Shown: in pieces, positions 34,378-42,571 of the stretch
Numbering within the stretch: position 1 is the first letter of the stretch
How the letters are laid out: every line of letters starts with the position of its first letter
Made by a program: the position numbers and the translations under genes
The notes under the pieces: generated by a model
The model's input: only the letters and a program-made list of their open reading frames with translations
What the model was told of the DNA's origin: nothing
The model's database searches: none
NCBI GenBank assembly: GCA_032251435.1
Contig: JAVVEH010000032.1
Location: forward strand, 1 to 48,609
Origin: JAVVEH01 sp032251435
Lineage (GTDB): Bacteria; Verrucomicrobiota; Lentisphaeria; Oligosphaerales; MVZH01
Length of the DNA stretch: 48,609 bases
Direction: 5' to 3'

Positions 34378-35532
34378 ATGCCCAAACAAAAAAAGATTGT
34401 AATTTTAGGCTCAACGGGCTCCATTGGCGAGAGTGCTTTTTGGGTTGTTCAACAATTAAAGGAACAGATCAAGGTTGTTGGATTGGCAGCAGGTACACGG
34501 TGGGAGCGCCTGGCGGAACAGAGCCGGGCCCTCGGAGTCGGGCATGCGGCGATCGCGGCGCCGGAGCACCTGAACAGCCTCCGCAACGCGGTCGGCCCCG
34601 AGGTGACAGTTTCCGCGGACCCCGCCGGACTCATCGACATGGTCACCGCCCCGGATGTGGACATGGTTCTGTGCGCGATCACCGGAACCGGCGGCTTTGA
34701 ACCGGTTCTGGCGGCCATCCGGGCGGGCAAAGATATCGCCCTGGCCAGTAAGGAAATCCTGGTCATGGCCGGCGACCTGGTCATGAGCGAGGTGAAAAAA
34801 CACGGGGTTCGGATGATCCCTGTGGATAGCGAGCACTCGGCCATTTTCCAGTGCCTGGAAGGGCGGGATATGGGTACAGTCAGAAAGCTGACCCTGACTG
34901 CCAGCGGCGGCCCCTTCCGGAATACGCCCGCCAGTCAACTGGCGGCGATCACGCCTGAGCAAGCCCTGGCCCATCCCACGTGGAACATGGGGCCGAAAAT
35001 CACGATCGACTCGGCGACCTTGTTTAATAAAGCCCTGGAGGTCATTGAGGCCCGCTGGCTGTTCGGTGTCGTCGGCGATCAAATCGACGTGGTTGTCCAT
35101 CCCCAGTCCATCATTCATTCCATGGTCGAGTTTATCGATGGCGGCATGCTGGCGCAATTGGGACTGCCGGACATGAAATTGCCGATTCAATACGCGCTGT
35201 TGTTTCCCGAACGGGTGGATACCGGTCTGCCGCGCTGCGATCTTCCTTCTCTGGGCGCTCTGACCTTTGAACAGCCCCGGCACGATGTTTTTCCCGCTCT
35301 CCGCCTGGCTCACGATGCCTTGGCCGCCGGCGGCACCATGCCCACCGCGTTGAACGCGGCCAACGAGGTCGCGGTGGACGCGTTCCGCCGGGGACACCTG
35401 AGCTTCACCGGCATCTCCACGGTGGTGGAAGCCACGATGTCCGCCTGTCCGCTCTTGTCGCAAAACTCGCTGGCGGAGATTAAGGAAGCCGACACAGTGT
35501 CCCGGAAAAAAGCCCGGGAACTGATCGCTTGA
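34378..35532 (+). CDS. dxr: 1-deoxy-D-xylulose 5-phosphate reductoisomerase
   Basis: The 384-residue enzyme has the NADPH motif 'LGSTGSIGES' near the start, 'ASKEILVMAG', 'PVDSEHSAIFQCL' (metal/substrate site), 'LTASGGPFR', 'FNKALEVIEA' and 'MVEFIDGGMLAQLGLPDMKLPIQYAL'. It converts DXP to MEP, the committed step of the non-mevalonate isoprenoid pathway. No other pathway gene is nearby; in many bacteria dxr sits with uppS, cdsA and rseP, which are absent here. An in-frame TTG six bases upstream is a possible alternative start. It follows galU directly. Confidence 0.97.
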   Translation: MPKQKKIVILGSTGSIGESAFWVVQQLKEQIKVVGLAAGTRWERLAEQSRALGVGHAAIAAPEHLNSLRNAVGPEVTVSADPAGLIDMVTAPDVDMVLCAITGTGGFEPVLAAIRAGKDIALASKEILVMAGDLVMSEVKKHGVRMIPVDSEHSAIFQCLEGRDMGTVRKLTLTASGGPFRNTPASQLAAITPEQALAHPTWNMGPKITIDSATLFNKALEVIEARWLFGVVGDQIDVVVHPQSIIHSMVEFIDGGMLAQLGLPDMKLPIQYALLFPERVDTGLPRCDLPSLGALTFEQPRHDVFPALRLAHDALAAGGTMPTALNAANEVAVDAFRRGHLSFTGISTVVEATMSACPLLSQNSLAEIKEADTVSRKKARELIA

Positions 35533-35676
35533 GCCAAATCATTCGTAAAAACATCTTTCCTCCCCGGCAACTTCGGCGATTCATGCTACATTTAGAGCTT
35601 CTCAGGAAACCGTTTTTTCACCTCACAAAGATGGTCTTATCCAGACATCATTTAATGACAAGGGATTCATAAAACA

Positions 35677-36531
35677 ATGAAATCATTCAGTGTTGATTTA
35701 ACCGGAAAAGTCGCCGTGGTCACCGGCGGCGGCGGCGTGCTCTGCGGCAGCATGGCCAAAGCCCTCGCCAGTCAGGGAGCGGCCGTCGCGGTTTTGGACC
35801 TGCGCAAAGAGGCCGCCGACGCGGTCGCCGAAGAGATCATTGCCGCGGGCGGCAAAGCGGTCGGTGTCGCCTGCAATGTGCTGGACAAAGCCAGTATTGA
35901 AGCGGCCTGTTCTGAGGTCGAGAGCACCTTGGGAAGCTGTGATATTCTGGTTAACGGCGCCGGCGGCAATCACCCCAAAGGCACGACCAGCAAAGAGTTC
36001 CTGTTCCCTGAGGATTTGACCGCGGACGACGCGGACACCACGACCTTCTTCGATTTGGATCCCAAAGGCATCGAGTTTGTTTTCGGTCTGAACTTCATCG
36101 GCACACTTCTTCCCACGCAAGTGTTCTCCCGGGCCATGGCCGAAAAAGGTGTCGGAACAATTGTCAATGTCTCCTCCATGAACGCTTTCACCCCGCTGAC
36201 CAAAATCCCCGCCTACAGCGCGGCCAAAGCGGCAGTCAGCAACTTTACCCAGTGGCTGGCGGTTCACATGTCCAAGGTCGGCCTACGGGTCAACGCCATC
36301 GCGCCGGGCTTTTTTCTGACCGAGCAAAACCGGGCGCTGCTAACGAACGCGGACGGCGGCTATACGCCGCGGGCGGAAAAGATTCTCGGCCAGACCCCGA
36401 TGGGACGGTTCGGCGCGCCGGAAGAATTACTGGGAACCCTGCTCTGGCTGGTGTGTGACGAAGCCTCGGGGTTTGTCACCGGCACAGTCGTGGCCGTCGA
36501 TGGCGGCTTCAGCGCCTATTCCGGAGTATAA
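35677..36531 (+). CDS. SDR oxidoreductase, probable D-fructuronate (mannonate) reductase
   Basis: The 284-residue short-chain dehydrogenase has the cofactor motif 'TGGGGVLCGSMA' (about 16-27), 'VNGAGGNHPKGTT' (about 91-103), catalytic Ser in 'VNVSSMNAF' and Y-x3-K in 'PAYSAAKAAV'. The NGAGGNHPK segment and the long insert after it ('FPEDLTADDADTTTFFDLDPKGIEFVF') are typical of SDR-type D-mannonate oxidoreductases (UxuB/YjmF), which interconvert fructuronate and mannonate with NAD(P)H in glucuronate breakdown. No uxaC or uxuA gene is in the window. AAGGG precedes the start; the RdgC-like gene starts two bases after the stop. Confidence 0.8.
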   Translation: MKSFSVDLTGKVAVVTGGGGVLCGSMAKALASQGAAVAVLDLRKEAADAVAEEIIAAGGKAVGVACNVLDKASIEAACSEVESTLGSCDILVNGAGGNHPKGTTSKEFLFPEDLTADDADTTTFFDLDPKGIEFVFGLNFIGTLLPTQVFSRAMAEKGVGTIVNVSSMNAFTPLTKIPAYSAAKAAVSNFTQWLAVHMSKVGLRVNAIAPGFFLTEQNRALLTNADGGYTPRAEKILGQTPMGRFGAPEELLGTLLWLVCDEASGFVTGTVVAVDGGFSAYSGV

Positions 36532-36533
36532 TC

Positions 36534-37631
36534 ATGCCTTTTGATTCAGGAACAATCAGTTTTCGGCCTTGTGTCGTCCTTAACGACTTTCCCGAGGATG
36601 TTTTAGAACGTTTCGCGGCCAAGGCGGCCCCGCCCCTGGAACACGCGGGTCCGGAACCCCAGCTGGGCTGGGTGACTGGACGCGGATTGTTGGAAACCAC
36701 CATTGATGAGGAGTCCGCGACCTGCGGCGGATTTCTTCACCTGCAATTACGCAATGCGATCCGCAAAATTCCCACCTCGCTTCTCCGGGCTGAATGCCGG
36801 ATGGCGGAACTGGTGTATATCCGGGAAAATAAAGACAGCGTCGTGCCCCGCAAAATCCGCAAACAGATCAAGGACGACGCCACGGAACGGCTCCTGCCCA
36901 AAATGCCTCCCCAAATCACCGGCATCCCCTTCGCCTACGATGAGCCCTCCAAACGACTGTATATCGGGGCCACATCGGATAAGCAGCTGGATACGTTCAT
37001 GGCCTATTTTCACCAGACGCTGGGGTTCGAACCCCTGCCGCTGACCCCGGAAATTATTGTCACCCAACAACTGGACATGGATCCCGCCGATATCCCGCCG
37101 CTGAATTTTTCCTCACGGGTGAGCGATGAAGACGCGATCGGCGCCATCGGACAAAACTTCCTCACCTGGCTGTGGTATTATCTGGACACCAACAAGGGCA
37201 TGCTGCCCAAAACCCAAATGGGTGAATTCGGCATGGTGATGGATGGACCTCTCGTCCTGGTCGCTGACGGACCCGGCGCCCATGAATCCTCTATCCGTAA
37301 AGGCACCCCCCTGCATAGCGCTGAAGCGAAAGCCGCTCTCAGTGTCGGCAAGAAGCTCAACCGGGTGAAAATCACCCTGGCCCGGGGCGACGACATGTGG
37401 ACCTGCGGGGTGGATGGCGAGACGTTCACATTCCGAAGTATGAAACTGCCTGACGGCGAAGCCCTGGATCCCGGCAGTGTCTTTGAAGAACGCATGACCA
37501 ATCTCTACGTGTTCCAAACGGTCTTTTTTGAGTTGTTCAAATACTATGTCCGCCAAGTGACGGATTCGGATACCCGCGCCGCGTTGCAAAAAAAGATTAA
37601 AGCCTGGGTGGAAGGTCTGCCGGCGAAATAA
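36534..37631 (+). CDS. RdgC-like recombination-associated protein
   Basis: The 365-residue protein opens with 'MPFDSGTISFRPCVV' and contains 'RKIRKQIKDDATERLLPKMPPQI' (about 103-125), 'AYDEPSKRLYIGATSDKQLDTF' and 'GQNFLTWLWYYLD' (about 205-217). These features recall the divergent RdgC group of myxobacteria and other non-enteric bacteria. RdgC is a ring-shaped DNA-binding protein that modulates RecA. The assignment rests on pattern recognition and could be wrong in detail. Its ribosome site (GGAG) lies inside the end of the SDR gene, so the two are translationally close; asnS follows 20 bases after its stop. Confidence 0.6.
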   Translation: MPFDSGTISFRPCVVLNDFPEDVLERFAAKAAPPLEHAGPEPQLGWVTGRGLLETTIDEESATCGGFLHLQLRNAIRKIPTSLLRAECRMAELVYIRENKDSVVPRKIRKQIKDDATERLLPKMPPQITGIPFAYDEPSKRLYIGATSDKQLDTFMAYFHQTLGFEPLPLTPEIIVTQQLDMDPADIPPLNFSSRVSDEDAIGAIGQNFLTWLWYYLDTNKGMLPKTQMGEFGMVMDGPLVLVADGPGAHESSIRKGTPLHSAEAKAALSVGKKLNRVKITLARGDDMWTCGVDGETFTFRSMKLPDGEALDPGSVFEERMTNLYVFQTVFFELFKYYVRQVTDSDTRAALQKKIKAWVEGLPAK

Positions 37632-37651
37632 CCCCGGCACCGGAGCGCGCT

Positions 37652-39046
37652 ATGAACAGAACCCTGATTAAACAGGCGCTGACGGAAAGCGGCGGCGGCC
37701 AAACGGTCACAGTCTGCGGCTGGGTGCGCACCCGGCGGGATTCCAAAGGCGGGTTTTCGTTTATTGAAATCAATGACGGGTCCTGCTTCGGCAATCTGCA
37801 AATTATCGCCGATCAACACCTGCCGAATTACACGGACGAGATCCTGCGCTTGCATCCCGGCGCCGCCGTGCGGGCTGAGGGAACTCTGAAACCCTCTCCC
37901 GGACAGGGACAGAGTGTCGAACTGGCGGCCGACGAGATCAAGGTTCTGGGGTTTTGTGACCCGGAGACATATCCCCTGGGCAAACAACGGGTGTCGTTTG
38001 AACGCTTGCGGGAACTCGCTCACCTCCGCCCGCGGACGAACACCTTCGGCGCCGTTCAACGGGTGCGCAATGAACTGGCCTTCGCCACGCACGCGTTTTT
38101 CCGTGACCGGGGTTTCCAATATGTGCAAACGCCGATAATCACCGCCAGTGATTGCGAGGGCGCCGGGGAAATGTTCCAAGTGACCACATTGGACATAAGT
38201 CAGCCGCCGCGCTTGCCGAATGGGGCCGTCGACTATTCCCGTGACTTCTTCGCCAAGCCCGCCAACCTAACGGTGTCCGGACAACTGGAGGGCGAAACAT
38301 ACGCCTGCGCCTTGGGCAATATCTACACCTTCGGTCCGACCTTCCGGGCGGAAAATTCCAATACCCGCCGCCACTTGGCTGAATTCTGGATGATCGAACC
38401 GGAAATGGCTTTCGCGGATCTCGCGGACGATGCGGATCTCGCGGAAGCCTATCTCCGCCACCTGTTCAGCCACGTGCTGAATAACTGCCCGGATGACCTG
38501 AATTTCTTCAATCAGCGGCTGGATAAACAGTTGCTCGACACCTTGTCCCGGCTGGCCGACAGCCCGTTTGAGCGCGTCACTTACACCGAAGCCGTCACCA
38601 TTCTTTCCGCGGCACCCGAATCCTTCGAGTTTCCCGTCGGCTGGGGAATCGACCTGCAATCAGAGCATGAACGCTATTTGACCGAGCAGGTGTTCAAAGG
38701 ACCTGTCACGGTGACGGATTATCCCAAAGAAATCAAAGCGTTTTACATGCGCCGGAACGATGATGGGAAAACGGTCGCCGCCATGGATGTTCTGCTGCCG
38801 CGGGTGGGGGAAATTATCGGCGGCAGCCAACGGGAAGACCGGTTGGATGTTCTGACGGCGACAATGGTCAACGAGGGCCTGATTCCGGAAGATTACTGGT
38901 GGTACTTGGACCTCCGCCGATTCGGCAGCGTGCCGCACGCCGGTTTCGGCCTGGGCTTTGAACGGATGGTGCAGTTCTGCACCGGCGTGCAAAATATCCG
39001 GGACGCCATCCCTTTCCCCCGCACCCCCCGTAACGCGGAATTTTAA
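37652..39046 (+). CDS. asnS: Asparaginyl-tRNA synthetase
   Basis: The 464-residue class IIb synthetase has an N-terminal anticodon-binding OB domain (about 15-105, 'VTVCGWVRTRRDSKGGFSFIEINDGSC'). The catalytic core has motif 2 'TFRAENSNTRRHLAEFWMIEPE' and motif 3 'GFGLGFERMVQFCTG'. It ends in 'PRTPRNAEF', the usual AsnS C-terminus, which separates it from AspRS and LysRS. A CGGAG ribosome site precedes the ATG. It charges tRNA-Asn directly, so Asn-tRNA need not be made by amidation. It is the last gene of the plus-strand run before the repeat-rich scaffold gap. Confidence 0.97.
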   Translation: MNRTLIKQALTESGGGQTVTVCGWVRTRRDSKGGFSFIEINDGSCFGNLQIIADQHLPNYTDEILRLHPGAAVRAEGTLKPSPGQGQSVELAADEIKVLGFCDPETYPLGKQRVSFERLRELAHLRPRTNTFGAVQRVRNELAFATHAFFRDRGFQYVQTPIITASDCEGAGEMFQVTTLDISQPPRLPNGAVDYSRDFFAKPANLTVSGQLEGETYACALGNIYTFGPTFRAENSNTRRHLAEFWMIEPEMAFADLADDADLAEAYLRHLFSHVLNNCPDDLNFFNQRLDKQLLDTLSRLADSPFERVTYTEAVTILSAAPESFEFPVGWGIDLQSEHERYLTEQVFKGPVTVTDYPKEIKAFYMRRNDDGKTVAAMDVLLPRVGEIIGGSQREDRLDVLTATMVNEGLIPEDYWWYLDLRRFGSVPHAGFGLGFERMVQFCTGVQNIRDAIPFPRTPRNAEF

Positions 39047-39162
39047 CTCATTTTAAGATACGGGTAACGGGTGGGTGCGCCAATGGCTTGAAGCTATGCG
39101 TTCGCGCGTAAACGTGTCTTTGGTTACTCGTACTGACGATTGAACCAAACAACGGATTGCCA

Positions 39163-39247
39163 CAACCCCGTCAGGGTTGACAGATCTTTGGATGCGTAAT
39201 CCCAGGGTTGGGCAACCCTGGGCTATATGACATAACGCCGTTGGCGT
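39163..39247. repeat. Cluster of three intergenic palindromes
   Basis: CAACCC/GGGTTG (39163-39168, 39174-39179), a perfect 10-bp inverted repeat CCCAGGGTTG/CAACCCTGGG with a two-base loop (39201-39222), and ACGCC/GGCGT (39235-39247). The pattern resembles a palindromic repeat family I remember as common in intergenic regions of environmental bacteria. It has no T run, so it is not an ordinary terminator. Confidence 0.7.
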
Positions 39248-39283
39248 AAAAACAACGACCCATCTACCCGTCGGCATCCCTGC

Positions 39284-39526
39284 CAACGACTTCCAACGAC
39301 TTCCAACGACTTCCAACGACTTCCAACGACTTCCAACGACTTCCAACNNNNNNNNNNNNNNNNNNNNNNNNNNNNNNNNNNNNNNNNNNNNNNNNNNNNN
39401 NNNNNNNNNNNNNNNNNNNNNNNNNNNNNNNNNNNNNNNNNNNNNNNGACTTCAACGACTTCAACGACTTCCAACGACTTCCAACGACTTCCACGACTTC
39501 CACGACTTTCACGGTTTTCACGATTT
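39284..39526. repeat. Tandem CAACGACTT(C) array interrupted by the gap
   Basis: Left of the gap, 10-bp units CAACGACTTC repeat about six times (39284-39347). Right of the gap (from 39448), 9-bp units are followed by 10-bp units, then decay through CCACGACTT into a T-rich tail. The unit is that of the arrays at 1-165 and 7573-7644. Confidence 0.93.
39348..39447. other. Scaffold gap of exactly 100 N
   Basis: One hundred consecutive N. A round number usually marks a gap of unknown size, so the distance between asnS and the GcvH-like gene is not known and a missing segment is possible. Confidence 0.98.
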
Positions 39527-39637
39527 TTTCCCCTTTGGCATTTGTTTTTCGCTTGCGCTCCACGAATCGTGTACTATCCTAAATTGTTTTCACAAATCTC
39601 TATTCGCAGGTGAGCGCGCGGCGCGCGGGAGTGATTA

Positions 39638-40039
39638 ATGCAGGAATGTCCAACTGATTTATTGTTCAGCCACCGTCATGTGTGGGTAAAAACTGTCGGC
39701 GACAAAAGTGATGGTGTCATCCGCATAGGCCTGTCACACTATTTCCTTGAGGAACTTTCGGAAATTCTGAGTCTGGATCTTCCCCATGTGGGCGATGAGC
39801 TGATTATTGACCACCACTGCTTTCATCTTCATACGGCGGATGACATCCTCGACATTGAAGCGCCGGTTTCGGCCCATGTGACCGGCATTAACCATGAAGT
39901 CCTGGATAATCCGGACCTGCTCCATATCGACGCCTATGAGCATTGGGTGCTGGAACTTGAGTGTGATGATTTCGATGAATTTGAGATACTTGTAGATGCC
40001 ACCCGATACGCCCGCCACGTTGAAACAACAGGGATTTAG
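39638..40039 (+). CDS. GcvH-like protein without the lipoyl lysine
   Basis: The 133-residue protein aligns over its length with glycine cleavage H protein: 'HVWVKTVGDKSDGVIRIGLSHYFLEELSEILSLDLPHVGDEL' followed by 'EAPVSAHVTGINHEVLDNPDLLHIDAYEHWVLELE'. In true GcvH the lipoylated Lys lies eight residues before the Pro of the PVS motif. Here that position is Asp68 ('HTADDILDIEAP') and no nearby Lys can replace it. It therefore cannot work as a normal glycine-cleavage carrier. No gcvT, gcvP or lipoate gene is adjacent. The gene overlaps the following membrane-protein gene by 44 bases and begins after GGGAGTG. Confidence 0.85.
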   Translation: MQECPTDLLFSHRHVWVKTVGDKSDGVIRIGLSHYFLEELSEILSLDLPHVGDELIIDHHCFHLHTADDILDIEAPVSAHVTGINHEVLDNPDLLHIDAYEHWVLELECDDFDEFEILVDATRYARHVETTGI

Positions 40040-40703
40040 CGCCTCACTCCTCGGCTTGGCGGCGATCTTGTTCGGTTACACGGGACTGGTCGCCACGGCC
40101 GCGGGAGAAGTCTTTTCTCCCGGACCGGTGGCGGGGCTGTCGTTTATCGCCACGACGGTTCCCCTGGTTTTTCTTTTCTCAGGCGCCTGCGCCCTCGCGC
40201 CCCCCGACCAGACCCCGACCGGACTGCAAGTGGTTTGGCAAATCCGCTTTCTGGCGGTCGGCGCCCTTTTCCTTTTTCCCTTTGTCTCGTGGACGCTGTC
40301 GGCCAGTCGTAACAGTTATCTGGCCGCCTGCGCGTTTCTCGCCCTCCTGTGTCTGTCGCTGTTACTTCAACGCCTGTGTGAATACCTGCGCTTACTTCAC
40401 GCCGCCCGTCACGCCCATGTCAAAAGCGCCTGGGCCTACCAAATCAAACAGGTGGCTCACTTCTGCCTGGTGACTCCCTGCGCCGTCGCCGCGGTGATTA
40501 TTTTCACCCGCCAGAAGAGCTATGATATTAAAGCCTCCCATCTCGTTGAAATCATTTGGCGGAACGCGTCTTTACCTGTTAAAATCACGGTGACGGCCAT
40601 TGTCTCACTGACATTTTGCGCCGTCTCGGGACTCATTTTAAATTCCCTCTTCTCGCTGCCCCCCCGATCCACAGGGAACCCGGAACCGCCTGACGCGTCA
40701 TAG
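39996..40703 (+). CDS. Membrane protein of unknown function
   Basis: I do not recognise this 235-residue protein. It has about five or six hydrophobic segments (roughly 15-37, 45-68, 82-100, 108-125, 152-170 and 198-218). Charged cytoplasmic-type loops separate them, and the short C-terminus is Pro-rich. The first ATG overlaps the GcvH-like gene by 44 bases; TTG at 40020 is an alternative start with less overlap. Overlap with the GcvH-like gene and the short 34-base distance to pyrF suggest one transcript of three genes. No enzymatic motif is visible. Confidence 0.7.
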   Translation: MPPDTPATLKQQGFSASLLGLAAILFGYTGLVATAAGEVFSPGPVAGLSFIATTVPLVFLFSGACALAPPDQTPTGLQVVWQIRFLAVGALFLFPFVSWTLSASRNSYLAACAFLALLCLSLLLQRLCEYLRLLHAARHAHVKSAWAYQIKQVAHFCLVTPCAVAAVIIFTRQKSYDIKASHLVEIIWRNASLPVKITVTAIVSLTFCAVSGLILNSLFSLPPRSTGNPEPPDAS

Positions 40704-40737
40704 TCAAGTCTGGCGACAAAAAATAAAGGACCTCATC

Positions 40738-41448
40738 ATGCGGACAAAACTGATTGTCGCCCTGGACGTGAACACCTTGACAGAGGCGGAAAAACTGGTT
40801 GACAGTATCGGCCCCGATGTCGAATGGTTCAAAGTGGGTAAACAGCTCTTCACCCGGTACGGGCCCGCCGCCGTTGACATGCTCAAGGCCAGGGGTAAAA
40901 ACGTGTTCCTGGACTTGAAATTTCATGATATTCCCAACACCGTCGCTCAAGCCGTCCGCTCAGCCGCGTCCCTGGGGGCGGATATGACTAATGTGCACGC
41001 GGCGGGCGGCCCGGCCATGCTCAAAGCCGCCGCGGCCGCCGCGTCCGAAAGTGACATTCTCTTGATCGCGGTCACGGTGTTGACCAGTATGAACGCCGAC
41101 GAGCTGGCGGCGACGGGGATCACCGACACCCCGGAAACTCACGTCATCCGCTTGGCGAAACTCACCCAGGCCTCAGGCTTGGCCGGCGTGGTCTGTTCGG
41201 CGTTGGAAATCACGCCGATTAAGGCCGCCTGCGGTGAAGCCTTCACCCTGGTGGTTCCGGGCATCCGTCCCGCGGGATCCGCGAAGGGCGATCAGAAACG
41301 GGTCATGACACCGGGCGAAGCCAGCCGGGCCGGGGCGGATTTTATCGTCGTCGGACGGCCAATCACACAAGCCGAAGTCCCGTCTCAAGCCGCCGCCGCG
41401 GTGTTGGCGGAACTGCGGGATGTCACTCAGTGGCGGCGTGAACCATGA
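40738..41448 (+). CDS. pyrF: Orotidine 5'-phosphate decarboxylase
   Basis: The 236-residue enzyme has 'LIVALDVNT' at the start, 'VEWFKVGKQLF', the catalytic 'FLDLKFHDIPNTV' (about 58-70, the D-x-K-x-x-D tetrad), 'VTVLTSM' and 'VVPGIRP...GDQKRVMTPGEA...GADFIVVGRPIT'. This is a standard type 1 PyrF. It makes UMP in the last step of pyrimidine synthesis. AAAGGA precedes the start. Its 3' end overlaps the convergent DUF4159 gene by 26 bases. No other pyr genes are in the window. Confidence 0.97.
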   Translation: MRTKLIVALDVNTLTEAEKLVDSIGPDVEWFKVGKQLFTRYGPAAVDMLKARGKNVFLDLKFHDIPNTVAQAVRSAASLGADMTNVHAAGGPAMLKAAAAAASESDILLIAVTVLTSMNADELAATGITDTPETHVIRLAKLTQASGLAGVVCSALEITPIKAACGEAFTLVVPGIRPAGSAKGDQKRVMTPGEASRAGADFIVVGRPITQAEVPSQAAAAVLAELRDVTQWRREP

Positions 41449-42442
41449 TATTCACTCCGAGACGGGTGAAGAACTCATGGGCGAAATCACTGATTTCCCG
41501 GCTATGGTAATAGCGAAAAACCCGGTATCGGCCATCGGACTCCGCCACCCAGGCGGGTTTCGACGGTTCCTGACAGAAAATGACATCGGTAGTCTGATCT
41601 TCGCGGGTGACCTCAAACCGTTCCCCCCCGTAGGCGGCTTGGGCCAGGCGCTCTTCCAGCCCGGGGGCTCCTTCCCGGACACGGAAAGAAATCGTGCTGA
41701 GCCAGCCGCCGTTCACGTTCCGTCCCCAACCCATGGAAATAATGGGAGTGGCTAGGACAGCGACGCGGCCGTCCAGTTTCAGGGCCACCGCCGAATAGGT
41801 CCCCTCCGGCCATTTTTCGGTGACGACAAAGTCACGAACGGTATCGGGCAGAGTTGAGGCGTCCGGCAACCCTTGATAAAAGGCCCGGAACAAGGGGTGA
41901 CTCCGCGGGAGGGGTTCAAATGATTTCGTCGGGAAAACCGCTTTGAACGCGGTTCCCAAAATATCATTCACCCGCCAGTCAGCGAAACTATGCTGTTGGA
42001 CAGCGCCGGGATCGCCCCGTAAAAATTCGGCCGTGATGCCCGCGTCCACATGGATAAAGCCCCCACCCTCCAAGTACCGTTTCACGTTGCTGATTTCCAG
42101 GGCGCTCAAGGTCCAATCCTGGCGATCCCCGAAGTTCACATGGATAAACGGGCAGCCAAAGATGGCGGGATCCTCAAAGGAGGCGATGATCACTGGCTGA
42201 TCAGCGACATTCAGCGTCGTTTTTCTCTTTATTTCAGTCAACAATGATGGCAGCGCTGACGGGTAAACGCGGGCGACAGCCTTTCCTGCAACCAACTGCG
42301 CCACCCGGATCTCGGGCCCCGGGCGCGTTTTCAGGCCCGCGCCGGACTCTCCCCCGGCCGCGGCGGCCGCGGAGACCAGGAACCAGACCGCGAAGACGCG
42401 CGCGCCGGCAAAACGGAAGATGGGGAAAAGAGGGGAACGCAT
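41423..42442 (-). CDS. DUF4159-domain secreted protein
   Basis: The 339-residue protein has an N-terminal hydrophobic signal segment (about 14-30). 'RVYPSALPSLLTEIKRKTTLNV' is followed by the DUF4159 core with 'CPFIHVNFGDRQDWTLSALEISNVKRYLEGGGFIHVDAG' (about 96-134), and 'HPLFRAFYQGLP' and 'IISMGWGRNVNGGWLS' further on. DUF4159 proteins are common in planctomycetes, verrucomicrobia and bacteroidetes. They resemble a glutamine-amidotransferase-like fold used in large envelope protein sets, often near Bat/MoxR genes; the function is unknown. Here it is alone, convergent with pyrF (26-base overlap of the ends), and divergent from the thioesterase gene. No clear ribosome site is seen. Confidence 0.8.
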   Translation of the reverse strand: MRSPLFPIFRFAGARVFAVWFLVSAAAAAGGESGAGLKTRPGPEIRVAQLVAGKAVARVYPSALPSLLTEIKRKTTLNVADQPVIIASFEDPAIFGCPFIHVNFGDRQDWTLSALEISNVKRYLEGGGFIHVDAGITAEFLRGDPGAVQQHSFADWRVNDILGTAFKAVFPTKSFEPLPRSHPLFRAFYQGLPDASTLPDTVRDFVVTEKWPEGTYSAVALKLDGRVAVLATPIISMGWGRNVNGGWLSTISFRVREGAPGLEERLAQAAYGGERFEVTREDQTTDVIFCQEPSKPAWVAESDGRYRVFRYYHSREISDFAHEFFTRLGVNIMVHAATE

Positions 42443-42571
42443 GATTAAAAAGCTGGAGGGAAATCGCCGATCGAACCTGAAAACAGAGTGTGGATGTTTG
42501 TGGAAGCCTCACTATAGTTCAAGAGATTGTTTTTTCGATGCCTAATCACGACGCGATGGGGACATTCAGTT

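Larger units (their letters stand above)
39047..39637. other. Repeat-rich intergenic region containing the scaffold gap
   Basis: This 591-base stretch has no gene. It holds several palindromes (39163-39247), tandem CAACGACTT(C) arrays on both sides of 100 N, and a T-rich stretch (39510-39550). The end (39590-39637) is the leader of the GcvH-like gene with GGGAGTG as ribosome site. Confidence 0.85.

Noticed and set aside
34456..35463. Long antisense frame opposite dxr
   Set aside because: The sense frame is an unmistakable Dxr; the antisense product has no recognisable feature.
37022..37035. tRNA T-arm-like GGGGTTCGAACCCC
   Set aside because: It lies inside the RdgC-like coding frame; no acceptor, D or anticodon arms can be drawn around it.
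39223..39563. Open frames across the repeat and the N gap
   Set aside because: They consist of tandem repeat and N, with no ribosome site or plausible protein.
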